Shown piece by piece: positions 26,271-36,129 of a DNA stretch of 64,000 bases. A model generated the notes under the pieces. It was not told the DNA's origin and did not search any database. It saw only the letters and a list, made by a program, of their open reading frames with translations. Within the stretch, counting starts at the first letter, position 1, and each line of letters starts with the position of its first letter. The translations under genes were made by a program, and so were the position numbers. Source of the stretch: Candidatus Abyssobacteria bacterium SURF_5 (GTDB taxonomy: Bacteria; Abyssobacteria; SURF-5); NCBI GenBank assembly GCA_003598085.1, contig QZKU01000053.1:56322-120321 (forward strand), given 5' to 3'.

Positions 26271-27311
26271 ATGGTAACAATAGTATGGGCGATTGCGGTG
26301 GTCGGCGGACTCGGCCTCGTTGCCGGCGCCATCCTCGCTTTCGCGTCAAAAAAATTCGCCGTGGCGGTGGATCCGCGCGTTGAAATGATGGAGAAAGTGC
26401 TCCCCGGCGGCAACTGCGGCGCCTGCGGCTTCCCCAGTTGCTCGGCGGCGGCCAGAGCAATCGCCGAGGGCAAGGCGCCGGTGAACACGTGCAAGGCGGG
26501 CGGTGATTCCACTGTCGCCGCAATCGCCAGGATCATGGGCGTCGAGGCTGTCGCCGGCGGCCAGAAAGTGGCGAAAATCCAGTGCCGGGGCGATATCGGG
26601 ATCGCGAAAGAACAGTACGAATATCACGGCATCGACGACTGCCGTGCGGCGTACATTCTCTTTAACGGGGCAAAAGCATGCGCCTACGGCTGCCTCGCGC
26701 TCGGCTCGTGCGCAAAGGCCTGCCCGTTCGGCGCCATCGAATACGAACACCACCGCGTGCCGCGGGTTCGCTACGACAAGTGCACCGGCTGCGGAGTGTG
26801 CGTAGATGTTTGCCCGAGAAACCTGATCGACCTCTACGACGCGTCTCATGAAGTCTTCGTGATATGCAAATCAAGAGATAAGGGCGCCCAGGTTCGCAAG
26901 GTCTGCGACGTCGGGTGCGTCGCCTGCGGCGTCTGCGAACGAAGCTGCCCGTATGAAGCCGTTACCGTGCAGGCCGGGCTGGCGGTTATAGACCATGAAA
27001 AATGCAGAAAGTGCGGGCTCTGCGTCAAACAGTGCCCCTATGACGTTATTCAGATGAAAGAAAAGAAGGCTCGCGCATTCATTACTGAGACCTGCAACGG
27101 CTGTACTATCTGCGAGAAGGTGTGCCCGGTTAACGCCATTTCAGGTGTACTGAAACAGCGCCATGTGGTCGATCCCGCCAAATGCATCGCCTGCGAAATC
27201 TGCGTCGGTAAGTGCCCCAAAAACGCCATCGAGATGCGCGAAGCTAAACGGGGCGAGATCAACCGCGCACCCGCTCAACTCGAACACGAACTCCAGAAGG
27301 TTCATACCTGA
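26271..27311 (+). CDS. rnfB: Rnf complex subunit B, extended polyferredoxin form
   Basis: A 346-residue subunit that takes electrons from ferredoxin. One N-terminal membrane helix (residues 2-24) is followed by the Fe-S domain NCGACGFPSC. Six ferredoxin-type motifs then follow, from CAYGCLALGSCAKACP through CTGCGVCVDVCP, CVACGVCERSCP, CRKCGLCVKQCP, CNGCTICEKVCP and CIACEICVGKCP, giving seven predicted 4Fe-4S clusters. Proteobacterial RnfB has about 190 residues and three clusters, so this is the long form typical of acetogens and other strict anaerobes. Last subunit gene of the operon. Confidence 0.96.
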   Translation: MVTIVWAIAVVGGLGLVAGAILAFASKKFAVAVDPRVEMMEKVLPGGNCGACGFPSCSAAARAIAEGKAPVNTCKAGGDSTVAAIARIMGVEAVAGGQKVAKIQCRGDIGIAKEQYEYHGIDDCRAAYILFNGAKACAYGCLALGSCAKACPFGAIEYEHHRVPRVRYDKCTGCGVCVDVCPRNLIDLYDASHEVFVICKSRDKGAQVRKVCDVGCVACGVCERSCPYEAVTVQAGLAVIDHEKCRKCGLCVKQCPYDVIQMKEKKARAFITETCNGCTICEKVCPVNAISGVLKQRHVVDPAKCIACEICVGKCPKNAIEMREAKRGEINRAPAQLEHELQKVHT

Positions 27312-27328
27312 GGAAGGTCCTTTCGCAC

Positions 27329-28195
27329 ATGGTTGAGCATCGAGTAGGCCCCTACAAGATCATTCGTCCCATCGGCAAGGGTGGAATGGGACGCGTGTAT
27401 CTGGCGCTCGACGAGCAGAAGGACCAGCAGGTGGCCATCAAGGTGCTGCCCGACAACTTTCTCGAGGACAAGAAAAAATCCGATTATCTCAGGCGCGAAC
27501 TCCTCATCGCGCGCGAGTTGAAACACCCGAACGTCGTCGATATCTTTAACATCATCGAGTTGCCGCGAAAAAACGACGGCAAGATGCAGGGCTTCATGCT
27601 GATGGAGTTCATCGACGGCGATAACCTGCGCAAACATATCACCGATCAAGACCTCAGCATCAGCCAGGCGCTCGATCTTTGCGAGCAAATATGCGCCGGC
27701 CTCAATTACATCCATCGACACCGCCTCAAGGACGGACGCTATCACTCGATCATCCATCGCGACATCAAGCCCGAGAATATCCTCATCAACAGCCGCGGCC
27801 AGGTGAAAATCGTGGATTTCGGGCTGTCAACCGAGGAAAAAGGCTTCCGCTTCCTCAGATCCAAATCGCGCGCCGGAACCCCGCAATACATGTCGCCGGA
27901 ACAGATCAGGGGAAAACACGTCGACGAACGCTCCGATATATATTCGCTTGGCGTGTGCATGTATGAACTGTTCACCGGAAAGCTCCCCTACGAAGGCAAA
28001 GACCGAAAAGAAATCATGAAAATGCATATCAGCCGCAGTGTCAAGCCCGAGCCGGCCTCCAGCATCAACAAGAAAATCCCGCCCGCCCTCAACCGCATCA
28101 TCATGACAGCTCTCCAGAAGAACCCGGACAAGCGATTCCCCTCCGTGGCCGAACTGCAACTCGCCCTCAAGCACGTCACCGTCTCGCGAATCTAG
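27329..28195 (+). CDS. Serine/threonine protein kinase (intact, soluble)
   Basis: A 288-residue Hanks-type kinase without transmembrane or sensor domain. All catalytic elements are present: glycine loop GKGGMGRVY (16-24), VAIK lysine K38, HRDIKPEN (143-150), DFG (163-165), GTPQYMSPE and DIYSLGVCMYEL. It should phosphorylate Ser or Thr on cytoplasmic proteins. It starts 18 bp after rnfB with AGGAAGG upstream, so it may be the last gene of the rnf operon. Nothing in the sequence names its substrate. Confidence 0.93.
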   Translation: MVEHRVGPYKIIRPIGKGGMGRVYLALDEQKDQQVAIKVLPDNFLEDKKKSDYLRRELLIARELKHPNVVDIFNIIELPRKNDGKMQGFMLMEFIDGDNLRKHITDQDLSISQALDLCEQICAGLNYIHRHRLKDGRYHSIIHRDIKPENILINSRGQVKIVDFGLSTEEKGFRFLRSKSRAGTPQYMSPEQIRGKHVDERSDIYSLGVCMYELFTGKLPYEGKDRKEIMKMHISRSVKPEPASSINKKIPPALNRIIMTALQKNPDKRFPSVAELQLALKHVTVSRI

Positions 28196-28286
28196 CGCAC
28201 GCTGCGCACCGGCAATCCAATACCTCATCATATGTCAGCGACAAAATGCCGGCAATAACCCGATGGAATGTCTTCCGCTGCGGCTG

Positions 28287-29117
28287 TTACGGGTGAGGAT
28301 GTTCCTGCTTGCGGTGATAATGAAAATGCGGGTGACCATGCTCCGTACGGTCATGGGCATGGCGGTGAACGTGGATGAGATTGTGGAGAGCCAGGAATTC
28401 CTGATCCATCAGAATCGGCTCAGGAGCGCCCTCGCGCGCCACCTTCCCGTTCTCTCCCAAAACAATCACCCGGTCTGAGAGCTGCTCGGCCAGGTGCATG
28501 TCGTGTGTTGCGATGAGAACCGTCTTTCCCTCTTCTTTCAAATGGAACAGCATATCGGTGAGATGAGCCGAACTCCTCGGATCGAGGCCGGCCGTCGGCT
28601 CGTCGAGAAGGAGGATGTCCGGGTACATGGCAAGAGCTGTCGCCAGGGCCGCCTTCTTTTTCTCCCCCTGGCTCAGGTGGTGCGGCAACCGGTCGCGCAG
28701 GTGACTCAGGTTCAGATCGGAAAGAACTTGTTCTGCCCGTGCGAGCGCTTGCTCCTTGCTCAACCCAAGGTTCAGCGGGCCGAAGACCACATCATCCAGC
28801 ACCGACGTGGTAAAAAGCTGATGCTCCGGATTCTGAAATACAAAACCAGTCCGCCGTCTGATCGATGCCCCCGTTTCCGGATTCACCTCAACTCCTCCAA
28901 TGGAGATGCCGCCGTCTCCCCGCAGAATCCCGACAAGACACAGCAACAGCGTCGATTTTCCCGTTCCATTGGCGCCAAGCAATGAGACGGTCTCGCCGCG
29001 GCCGATCTCAAATGAAACGCCATCCAGAGCCCTGCGGCCGTCAGGATAGCTGAATCTCAGGCCGGCCACCTTGATCTCGGGAAGCGGCGCCTCGTTCCAA
29101 ATGTGGCTTGGGCGCAT
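28287..29117 (-). CDS. cbiO: Cobalt/nickel-type energy-coupling ABC ATPase with His-rich tail
   Basis: About 276 residues with Walker A LLGANGTGKSTLL, signature LSQGEKKKAALATAL, Walker B ILLLDEPTAGLD and H-loop ATHDMH, the pattern of CbiO/EcfA ATPases. The last 30 residues are rich in His (HVHRHAHDRTEHGHPHFHYH), a metal-binding tail seen in Ni/Co transporters. No CbiM, CbiQ or other membrane partner is in the window, so it is an orphan here. The ATG at 29117 follows GAGAGGAG; a TTG at 29132 is less likely. Confidence 0.85.
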   Translation of the reverse strand: MRPSHIWNEAPLPEIKVAGLRFSYPDGRRALDGVSFEIGRGETVSLLGANGTGKSTLLLCLVGILRGDGGISIGGVEVNPETGASIRRRTGFVFQNPEHQLFTTSVLDDVVFGPLNLGLSKEQALARAEQVLSDLNLSHLRDRLPHHLSQGEKKKAALATALAMYPDILLLDEPTAGLDPRSSAHLTDMLFHLKEEGKTVLIATHDMHLAEQLSDRVIVLGENGKVAREGAPEPILMDQEFLALHNLIHVHRHAHDRTEHGHPHFHYHRKQEHPHP

Positions 29118-29190
29118 GCATACTCCTCTCAATGGTTAACGGGGAGAATATCGAAAACATAATGAAAGGGACTTTATTAGCCTGCTGCTC

Positions 29191-29982
29191 TTATCGTTCT
29201 TCGGCCGCCGGCTTCGTCGGCTGTTTCGCCTGCTGCTTCTTGCCCGCCAGATGCCGCGAAAACAATAAGACCGCTGCAACGGCCGCCATGAGCGCCAGCA
29301 GGCTTATCACCTGCGATATCGTCATCCCGAGCAATACCTCTGGATTGTCGCCCCGGAAAAACTCGATGATGAAACGGGCCGGCGCATATAGCAGCACGTA
29401 CAGCAGCGCGACCTGCCCATCCCCGCCTTTCCTTTTCCGAAACCACATGAGGGTGAGGAAAATGGCGAAAACCGCAAACGATTCATACAACTGCGTGGGA
29501 TGACGCAGGTGTTCGAGATGGGGAAATTTGACCGCCCACGGCACCCACGTTGCTTCGCCATAACAGCAACCGCTCATGAAGCAGCCGATACGCCCGATCG
29601 CTTGCCCAATCGCGATGCTGGGAGCGGCGATGTCCATTAACAACAGCAACGGCGCCCCTTTCCGCCGCGCATACAACAGCCCGGCTGCGACTGCGAACAA
29701 CAAGCCGCCGTAGTAAACCAGACCGGTCTGCCGGAGTTTCAGAAGCTCCGACGGGTGCTCCAAAGTGTAGTGCAGGTCGTAAAAAAGGATGTAGAAAATG
29801 CGAGCCCCGACGATCGAGGCGATAATGACAACGATTCCCAGGTCGGCTGCAAGTTCCGGCTTCAGGCCCACCCGCTGCGTCTCGCGCATGCCCAGGTAGA
29901 TTGCCGTCAGAAAGGCTACCGCAAGGAACGCGCCGTACGTGTACAACTCAAATGGTCCTATTTTAAATAAAATTGGATGCAT
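29191..29982 (-). CDS. lgt: Prolipoprotein diacylglyceryl transferase
   Basis: A 263-residue inner-membrane enzyme with about seven helices that moves diacylglycerol from phosphatidylglycerol to the lipobox Cys, the first step of lipoprotein maturation. The Lgt signature region reads GRIGCFMSGCCYGE, and the N-terminal YTYGAFLAVAF and HPTQLYES motifs are present. It overlaps lspA by 20 bp, so the first two lipoprotein-processing enzymes are made together. Confidence 0.95.
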   Translation of the reverse strand: MHPILFKIGPFELYTYGAFLAVAFLTAIYLGMRETQRVGLKPELAADLGIVVIIASIVGARIFYILFYDLHYTLEHPSELLKLRQTGLVYYGGLLFAVAAGLLYARRKGAPLLLLMDIAAPSIAIGQAIGRIGCFMSGCCYGEATWVPWAVKFPHLEHLRHPTQLYESFAVFAIFLTLMWFRKRKGGDGQVALLYVLLYAPARFIIEFFRGDNPEVLLGMTISQVISLLALMAAVAAVLLFSRHLAGKKQQAKQPTKPAAEER

Positions 29983-30553
29983 GTTCCTTCGTCTCTTTGT
30001 GCTCGAAAAGAAAATTCGCCAGCAGAAGCGCCACCCCGACGCTTACCGACGAATCTGCCACATTAAACGCCGGCCAAAAGCTGAAATTGATGAAATCGAC
30101 CACATACCCATAATGCAGCCGGTCAATCAGGTTGCCGGCGGCTCCTCCCAGGATCAGCGAACATCCCAGCGTTACCAGCAGCGTCCTCGGTCGGATCGTG
30201 ACGTAGAAGTACACGACGACGAGCATGCTCGCGATCGTGATCAGCACAAACAGCCGGGGCAACCCCGGGAAGAAGCCAAACGCGATCCCGCTGTTGTGAA
30301 TGCGCGTCACCGAAAGAAACCCTTCTATGATCGGCAGCGATTCATAGAGAGAGAAGCGCGAAATGATAATCCATTTGGTTACCTGATCGACAATGGGGAT
30401 CACAACGGCAATCAGCAGAAACAGGGGGAGGCGAAGCGACTCTGGGGAAATCCCGGCAAGTGCCGGAGTTGCAGATTTATCGCTGAAGTTGACGCCTCGT
30501 TCTTCAGTATTTTTTCTCTGATTCTCGCGCACAGTCAATACAAAGCCTCGCAT
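29963..30553 (-). CDS. lspA: Lipoprotein signal peptidase
   Basis: About 196 residues as drawn, four membrane helices. The two catalytic Asp lie in GGAAGNLIDRL and FNVADSSVSVG, and VTRIHNSGIAFG is the third conserved box. It removes the signal peptide from Lgt-modified prolipoproteins. Family members are usually about 160 residues; the first 36 residues here are extra and overlap the dksA-like gene by 50 bp, so the true start may be further in, although no in-frame ATG lies there. Confidence 0.93.
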   Translation of the reverse strand: MRGFVLTVRENQRKNTEERGVNFSDKSATPALAGISPESLRLPLFLLIAVVIPIVDQVTKWIIISRFSLYESLPIIEGFLSVTRIHNSGIAFGFFPGLPRLFVLITIASMLVVVYFYVTIRPRTLLVTLGCSLILGGAAGNLIDRLHYGYVVDFINFSFWPAFNVADSSVSVGVALLLANFLFEHKETKEHASNFI

Positions 30554-30878
30554 AGGGAAGAGCCTTCAACCGCTCGTTGCTGACCTCGGCGCCACACGAG
30601 AGGCATAACCCAAATGTACTCTCCTCGATCCGTTCCAGCGCTTCTTCGATCAACCGAAGGCGTTCGTTTCCGCTGGAGGCTATATTGAGTTCCATCTCGC
30701 GGCCGAAATTGTCCGTACCGACGTCGGCCATATGATACGAATATCCGGAAAGGTCCCCCGTGGATTCCCGCTGGGACCTCTTGAGATTGCTTTCCGATAT
30801 CTGCTGGAGTTCCTGCCCCAGATCGGCTCGCAGCTGTTCAAGCTGTTTCTTGAATTGGGCCAACTGCTTTTTATTCAT
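30504..30878 (-). CDS. DksA/TraR-family zinc-finger protein
   Basis: A 124-residue protein with an N-terminal coiled coil and a C4 zinc finger, CLSCG...CIDC (CxxC-x17-CxxC). The coiled-coil tip segment [14 protein letters not shown] matches the YocK/TraR group. These proteins enter the RNA polymerase secondary channel and modulate initiation, often with ppGpp. It overlaps ileS by 8 bp and lspA at its other end, a common arrangement with lspA. Confidence 0.9.
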   Translation of the reverse strand: MNKKQLAQFKKQLEQLRADLGQELQQISESNLKRSQRESTGDLSGYSYHMADVGTDNFGREMELNIASSGNERLRLIEEALERIEESTFGLCLSCGAEVSNERLKALPYARLCIDCARESEKKY

Positions 30879-33693
30879 TCGATCCTCCTGCTTTATTTAT
30901 CTCGTTCACGCACCGCTCACACAATGATGGATGGTCTTCATACTTGCCGACCGACTCTCTGTAGTTCCAGCAGCGTTTGCATTTCGCACCTGCCGCTTTC
31001 GTCACCGCAACCGCCACCTCATCTTCCGCCACCCCTATGTCTTTTGGAAGTACGTCTCCAGGCGCGTGAATTTCAACCTGAGAAACAATAAAAACGCTCG
31101 GCAGCATCGCTCCAAACGATTCAAGGAGCGCCTCCTCTTCTTTCCGCTTCGGGTACAGCCCGATTTTGGCTTCAAGGGAGTTTCCAATGCTGCCATCCCT
31201 GCGCGCGGTCTCCAGCGCCTTCGTGACGCTCGAGCGCACGTGAAGCAATCGTTCCCATTTCGCCCCCAATTCGTCATTCACCAAACGCCGGTCCACTTTC
31301 GGCCACTCGGAAAGATGAACGCTCTCCTCGAGCCCCGGCTGGTTCGGAATCAGGCGCCATACCTCGTCCGCAGTAAAAGATAGCATCGGAGCGAGCATGC
31401 GCGTGAGCGCACTTAGAATAATATTTAACGCGGTCTGTGAAGAACGCCGCAGCGGATTATCGGCCGCTAAAGTATAAAGGCGGTCTTTCAGCATGTCAAG
31501 ATACAGCGAGCTTAACGAGATGGTGCAGTAGTTGTAAAGGCTGTGGAACGCCGTATAAAATTCATGATCCTCATACGCCCTGGTTACCCGCTCGACTACC
31601 TGCTGGAGCGTGTGAAGCGCCCACTTGTCCAGCTCGTCCATCCGGTCGTAGGGCACCAGGTGTTCCGCCGGCTCAAAATCATACAAGTTGCTCAATAGAA
31701 ACTTGAACGTATTGCGCAGCCGCCGGTACGCATCGGCCAGCCGCTGCAGTATCTCAAAAGAAACGCGAATATCCTGCGTAAAATTCTCCGAAGCCACCCA
31801 CAGGCGCAGAACGTCGGCTCCGAATTTCTCGATTACCTCGTCCGGATAAATCGCATTCCCGAGCTTCTTCGACATCTTCTTGCCGTCGCTCGTCACTACA
31901 TATCCGTGTGTGAGGACCGCGTCGTACGGCGCCCTCCCTTTCACGGCGACCGACGGCAGCAGCGACGACTGGAACCACCCCCGGTGCTGGTCACTCCCTT
32001 CTACGTATAGATCCGCGGGAAAATGCAGACCCTCGGTCGTTTCAAGGACCGCTCGATGGCTCACTCCGGACTCGAACCACACGTCAAGTATGTTTTCCTC
32101 TTTATCGAACTCGCGCGAACCGCAACCGCAGGCGGTATCTTTCGGCAACAAGTCCGCCGGCGGGCTCGTAAACCAGATATCCACCCCGTTCTCCGCGATC
32201 AGTTTCTTCAGGTGCTCGAACGCCGCCTCCTCAAAAAACGGCTTCCCGCATTCCCTGCAATAAAAGACCGGGATCGGCACGCCCCACGACCGCTGGCGCG
32301 AGATGCACCAGTCGGGCCGGTTCGCAACCATCCCGTGTATCCGGTCCTTGCCCCAGTCGGGAATCCAGCGTACCCGCTTGATCTCCTCCAGAGCACGACC
32401 CCTGAGCTCATTCGTATCCACCGCAATGAACCATTGAGGCGTCGCCCGGAAAATGATCGGATTGCCGCAGCGCCAGCAATGCGGATACTGGTGCACGATC
32501 TGCTCGCTCTTCAGCAGAGCCCCTTTCGAGCTCAGCAACGCGTTGATCTCCGCATTGGCGTCGAATACGTGCCGCCCCTCAAACATCTCGATCTCATGCG
32601 TGAACAACCCGTAATCGTCCACCGGAGAGAACACCGGCAGGTTGTACTGCATCCCGATGACATAGTCCTCTTGACCATGGCCGGGCGCCGTGTGCACAAG
32701 ACCGGTCCCCTGCTCCAGCGTCACATGCTCGGCAACAATCACCGGATTAATACGATCAATAAACGGGTGCCGGTACTTTACTCCCTCAAGCTGCCTCCCC
32801 TTGAACCGGCCAACCACCTTCGCCGCGGGATCGACTCCAATGACATCAAGCACCACCGGCTTGAGATACTCGGCAATGACGTAAATCTCAGAGCCGGCGT
32901 CAACGGCCACGTAATCCAACGCCGGATGAACCGCCGTCGCAAGGTTCGCCGGCAGCGTCCATGGCGTCGTCGTCCAGATCATGAGAAAGACCGGCCTCCC
33001 CAGATCCTCGAGACCCTCGATCACCTCAAACTTCACATAAATCGACGGCGACGTATGATCCGCATATTCAACCTCGGCCTCCGCCAGCGCTGTCCGGCAG
33101 CTGAAGCACCACGTGATCGGCTTGAGACCGCGATAAATATAGCCTTGCTTGTACATCTCGCCGAAAACGGTGAAAATCTTCTCTTCATATTTGTGGCTGA
33201 GCGTCAGGTATGGATCGTCCCATTGCCCGAACACGCCGAGCCGCTCGAAATCCCCCGTCATGATGTCCACGTACTTGAGCGCGTAATCGCGACAGCGCCT
33301 GCGGATTTCCGGCTTCGGCAAATCTTTTTCCTTCTCGCCAAGCTCGCTCAGTACCTTGTATTCGATCGGCAGCCCGTGGCAGTCGTAGCCGGGGACGAAC
33401 GGCGTGTCATACCCTCGCATCGTGCGATATTTAACGATCATGTCTTTCAGTATCTTGTTCAAAGCCGTCCCGAGATGAATGTCGCCATTGGCGTACGGCG
33501 GCCCATCATGAAGAATAAACTTGGGACTGCCCTGCATCTTGCGCCGGATCCGACCGTATATATCCATTTCCTTCCACGAGGCCACGATTCCAGGCTCCCG
33601 CTTCGGGAGATCCGCCTTCATCGGGAACGATGTCTTTGGAAGATTGAGCGTTCCCGCATAGTCTTTCTCGCCGTTCTTAAGCGTTTTGGCCAT
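30871..33693 (-). CDS. ileS: Isoleucyl-tRNA synthetase
   Basis: A 940-residue class I synthetase charging tRNA-Ile. The ATP-site HIGH motif reads HLGT within [15 protein letters not shown], and KMSKS reads KMSKK. The editing (CP1) domain sits between, with [12 protein letters not shown]. The C-terminal zinc site is CKRCW...CERC. Length and order are those of the bacterial type that ends in a zinc finger. GAGGAG lies before the ATG, and a strong promoter is upstream. First gene of ileS-dksA-lspA-lgt. Confidence 0.97.
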   Translation of the reverse strand: MAKTLKNGEKDYAGTLNLPKTSFPMKADLPKREPGIVASWKEMDIYGRIRRKMQGSPKFILHDGPPYANGDIHLGTALNKILKDMIVKYRTMRGYDTPFVPGYDCHGLPIEYKVLSELGEKEKDLPKPEIRRRCRDYALKYVDIMTGDFERLGVFGQWDDPYLTLSHKYEEKIFTVFGEMYKQGYIYRGLKPITWCFSCRTALAEAEVEYADHTSPSIYVKFEVIEGLEDLGRPVFLMIWTTTPWTLPANLATAVHPALDYVAVDAGSEIYVIAEYLKPVVLDVIGVDPAAKVVGRFKGRQLEGVKYRHPFIDRINPVIVAEHVTLEQGTGLVHTAPGHGQEDYVIGMQYNLPVFSPVDDYGLFTHEIEMFEGRHVFDANAEINALLSSKGALLKSEQIVHQYPHCWRCGNPIIFRATPQWFIAVDTNELRGRALEEIKRVRWIPDWGKDRIHGMVANRPDWCISRQRSWGVPIPVFYCRECGKPFFEEAAFEHLKKLIAENGVDIWFTSPPADLLPKDTACGCGSREFDKEENILDVWFESGVSHRAVLETTEGLHFPADLYVEGSDQHRGWFQSSLLPSVAVKGRAPYDAVLTHGYVVTSDGKKMSKKLGNAIYPDEVIEKFGADVLRLWVASENFTQDIRVSFEILQRLADAYRRLRNTFKFLLSNLYDFEPAEHLVPYDRMDELDKWALHTLQQVVERVTRAYEDHEFYTAFHSLYNYCTISLSSLYLDMLKDRLYTLAADNPLRRSSQTALNIILSALTRMLAPMLSFTADEVWRLIPNQPGLEESVHLSEWPKVDRRLVNDELGAKWERLLHVRSSVTKALETARRDGSIGNSLEAKIGLYPKRKEEEALLESFGAMLPSVFIVSQVEIHAPGDVLPKDIGVAEDEVAVAVTKAAGAKCKRCWNYRESVGKYEDHPSLCERCVNEINKAGGSNE

Positions 33694-33745
33694 TTGTAAT
33701 TTTCACTCCTCACACAGCTACTCACTGACACACGTGTAGCACATT

Positions 33746-33774
33746 AATTTACCACAATTAGGCCATTCTGTCAA
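33746..33774 (-). promoter_or_regulatory. Sigma-70 promoter of the ileS operon
   Basis: Minus-strand TTGACA (33774-33769), 17-bp spacer, TAAATT (33751-33746). The leader is about 45 bases, too short for a T-box. Confidence 0.75.
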
Positions 33775-33867
33775 GATGGGGCCCCGCCCTTAAATATGCT
33801 CAAAAATCAATTAAATTAACAAAAATAAGACAGGAAGAGACAGGGCCCCAATGAATCGATCCGGAGC

Positions 33868-33910
33868 TGTGACAAATGTCACTGAGACAGCCGCCTGAAC
33901 CGGCCATACT
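33868..33910 (+). promoter_or_regulatory. CRP/FNR-family operator and -10 element of cooS
   Basis: The palindrome TGTGA-N6-TCACT (33868-33883) has the spacing and half-sites of CRP-type sites. The best -10 is CATACT (33905-33910); a start at about 33917 puts the palindrome centre at -41.5, the class II activator position. There is no good -35 hexamer, consistent with an activator-dependent promoter. Confidence 0.55.
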
Positions 33911-33952
33911 TGAAATAGAACTCTGAACTTTTTGCGCGAGGAGGAGAGGATA

Positions 33953-35908
33953 ATGCAGGAGAAATCCATCGATAAAGCAAGCGTGCAGATGCTGAAAAAG
34001 GCGAAGCAGGAGGGCGTCGAAACCGCTTTCGACCGGTCCGACCGGCAGAATCCCCGCTGCGGCTTCGGCGAATTGGGCCTGTGCTGCCAGACCTGTTACA
34101 TGGGCCCGTGTCGGATCGATCCGTTCGGACGCGGCGCCCAACACGGCGTGTGCGGAGCTGACCGCGACGCGATAGTTGCGCGGAACATCGCCCGCTCGGC
34201 CGCCGTCGGCGCGGCGGCGCACTCCGACCACGGGCGCGACGTGGCTCAGAACCTTCTCATGACCGCGCACGGCAAGGCGCAAGGTTACGAGATAAAGGAT
34301 CAGGCTAAGCTCCTTCTCCTCGCGGAAGAAATGGGAATCGATACGGAACAGCCGGTCACCGCGATCGCCGCACAGGTGGCCCTCCTGTGCAAGGCGCAGT
34401 TCGGCCAGCAGGACGGCGAGTTGCTGCCGGCCCAACGAGCGCCCGAGGGGCAAAAACAACGATGGCGCGCACTCAAGGTAATGCCGCGCGGCATCGACCG
34501 CGAGATCGTCGAGCTTCTCCACATGGTCCACATGGGGATGGATGCCGATTATCATAACCTCTTGAAGTTCGCGATCAAAGCCGCGCTCGCCGACGGGTGG
34601 GGCGGCTCGGCCATCGCCACCGATCTTACCGACGTCCAGTTCGGGAGCCCGGTCCCCGTCCGTTCCGAGGCCAATCTCGGCGTGCTCGGGATGAAAACGG
34701 TCAATATCGTCGTTCACGGACACGAGCCGACGCTGTCCGAAATGATCGTAAAGGCCGCGCGCGACCCGCAAATGAAGGCGCTGGCAAATGAACACGGCGC
34801 CGAGGACATCATTGTCGCCGGCATCTGCTGCACCGCGAACGAGATCCTGATGCGGCAGGGAGCTCCTCTGGCGGGAAACTACCTCCAGCAGGAACTGGCC
34901 ATTGTGACGGGAGCGGTCGAGGCGATGGTCGTGGATGTGCAGTGCATCATGCCGGGCCTGAGCCAGGCGGCTTCCTGTTATCATACCAGGCTCATCACCA
35001 CAAGCAAAAAGGCGCGCATTCCGGGAGCGCTTCATTACGAGTTCGATGAGGAACACGCATATGAAATCGCCAAACGCATCGTCACCGAAGCTGTTCAGAA
35101 TTACGCCAACCGCGACCGCGTCCGCGTCAGTATCCCAAAGGAAAAGGGCGAGCTCGTTGCAGGCTTCACGACCGAGAACATTTTCTATCATCTCGGCGGC
35201 AGATTCCGACCGTCATACCGCCCGCTCAACGAGGGCATCATCCAGGGCCGCCTTCGCGGGATCGTCGGCATCGTCGGCTGTAACAACACGAAGGTGGTCC
35301 AGGATTACAACTACATGACCATCGTGAAGGAATTGCTGAAGCACGACGTGCTCATCGTCACCACCGGCTGCTCCGCCGGTTGCTTCTCAAAACAGGGCCT
35401 CCTTAATCCCGAGACCGCTTTGCAGCACTGCGGGAAGGGACTGAGGCAGATATGCGAGGCCGTCGGTATTCCGCCCGTCCTGCATATGGGCTCGTGCGTT
35501 GACAACTCGCGCATCCTTACGGCGTGCGTTGAGATGGTCAAACAGGGCGGCCTTGGTACCGACATCAGCCAATTGCCGGTCGCCGGCTGTGCGCCCGAAG
35601 CCATGAGTGACAAAGCGGTTTCCATCGGCCTGTATGTCGTAGCCTCCGGCATCACAACCCACTTCAATCCGCCCTTCCGCGTGCACGGCAGCAAAAAAGT
35701 GCTCGAATACCTTAGTGGTGGAATCGAACAGGAATTGGGCGCCCATTTCATTTTCGAAGCTGACCCGAAAAAGGCGGCTCGCGCATTGATCGACGTGCTC
35801 GACCGCAAGCGAGACGCGCTCAAACTCAAACCGATGATGTTTCCTCCGTCAAACGGCGAAAGCGAAATCGCGATCCGTGCGGAGGCGGCCGCGGCGGTTC
35901 AGCCATAG
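33953..35908 (+). CDS. cooS: Anaerobic Ni-Fe carbon monoxide dehydrogenase, catalytic subunit
   Basis: A 651-residue CooS that oxidises CO to CO2 and feeds electrons to ferredoxin. D- and B-cluster Cys are at C36, C44, C45, C48, C53 and C67. C-cluster ligands appear in the HGHEP motif (255-257) and at C292 or C293, C331, C443, C473 and C515 (AGICC, DVQC, VGCNN, TTGCSAGC, MGSC). AGGAGGAGAGG before the ATG at 33953 sets the start. There is no acetyl-CoA synthase or CooF gene beside it, so it is probably a stand-alone CO oxidiser or CO2 reducer that could feed the Rnf complex through ferredoxin. Confidence 0.96.
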   Translation: MQEKSIDKASVQMLKKAKQEGVETAFDRSDRQNPRCGFGELGLCCQTCYMGPCRIDPFGRGAQHGVCGADRDAIVARNIARSAAVGAAAHSDHGRDVAQNLLMTAHGKAQGYEIKDQAKLLLLAEEMGIDTEQPVTAIAAQVALLCKAQFGQQDGELLPAQRAPEGQKQRWRALKVMPRGIDREIVELLHMVHMGMDADYHNLLKFAIKAALADGWGGSAIATDLTDVQFGSPVPVRSEANLGVLGMKTVNIVVHGHEPTLSEMIVKAARDPQMKALANEHGAEDIIVAGICCTANEILMRQGAPLAGNYLQQELAIVTGAVEAMVVDVQCIMPGLSQAASCYHTRLITTSKKARIPGALHYEFDEEHAYEIAKRIVTEAVQNYANRDRVRVSIPKEKGELVAGFTTENIFYHLGGRFRPSYRPLNEGIIQGRLRGIVGIVGCNNTKVVQDYNYMTIVKELLKHDVLIVTTGCSAGCFSKQGLLNPETALQHCGKGLRQICEAVGIPPVLHMGSCVDNSRILTACVEMVKQGGLGTDISQLPVAGCAPEAMSDKAVSIGLYVVASGITTHFNPPFRVHGSKKVLEYLSGGIEQELGAHFIFEADPKKAARALIDVLDRKRDALKLKPMMFPPSNGESEIAIRAEAAAAVQP

Positions 35909-35933
35909 GTCGCCTTGTGACTTCTCCCTGTGC

Positions 35934-35980
35934 CGGGGCAGGGCTTTGCAGCAAGTTCCGGTGAAACAGCCTCTGCCCCG
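35934..35980. other. Stem-loop downstream of cooS
   Basis: CGGGGCAG (35934-35941) pairs with CTGCCCCG (35973-35980) across a 31-base loop that can pair further. It may protect the cooS mRNA 3' end; no T-tract follows. Confidence 0.45.
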
Positions 35981-36129
35981 ACTCTCCTCACGCTCAATCA
36001 AAATGTTCCTTTCGTTTGCATCTCACACCAATGCAGAATATAATAAGGAAATCGTACCTGGAGAGCGTGAGGAGAAATCGAGCGGCGGGCCCTTCACCGC
36101 TCCTTTTGAGCCGAAGAGGAGGAACCATC

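Noticed and set aside
30871-33693. HLGT instead of HIGH and KMSKK instead of KMSKS in ileS as signs of degeneration
   Set aside because: To my knowledge such variants occur in functional IleRS enzymes, and the remainder of the protein is complete.
32023-33699. A 558-codon open frame on the plus strand opposite ileS
   Set aside because: It is a GC-rich antisense shadow; ileS on the other strand has full family motifs, and the frame shows Arg/His-rich low complexity with no recognisable domain.
33800-35191. A 463-codon minus-strand frame opposite cooS
   Set aside because: cooS has every cluster ligand on the plus strand; the antisense frame has no motif or ribosome site.
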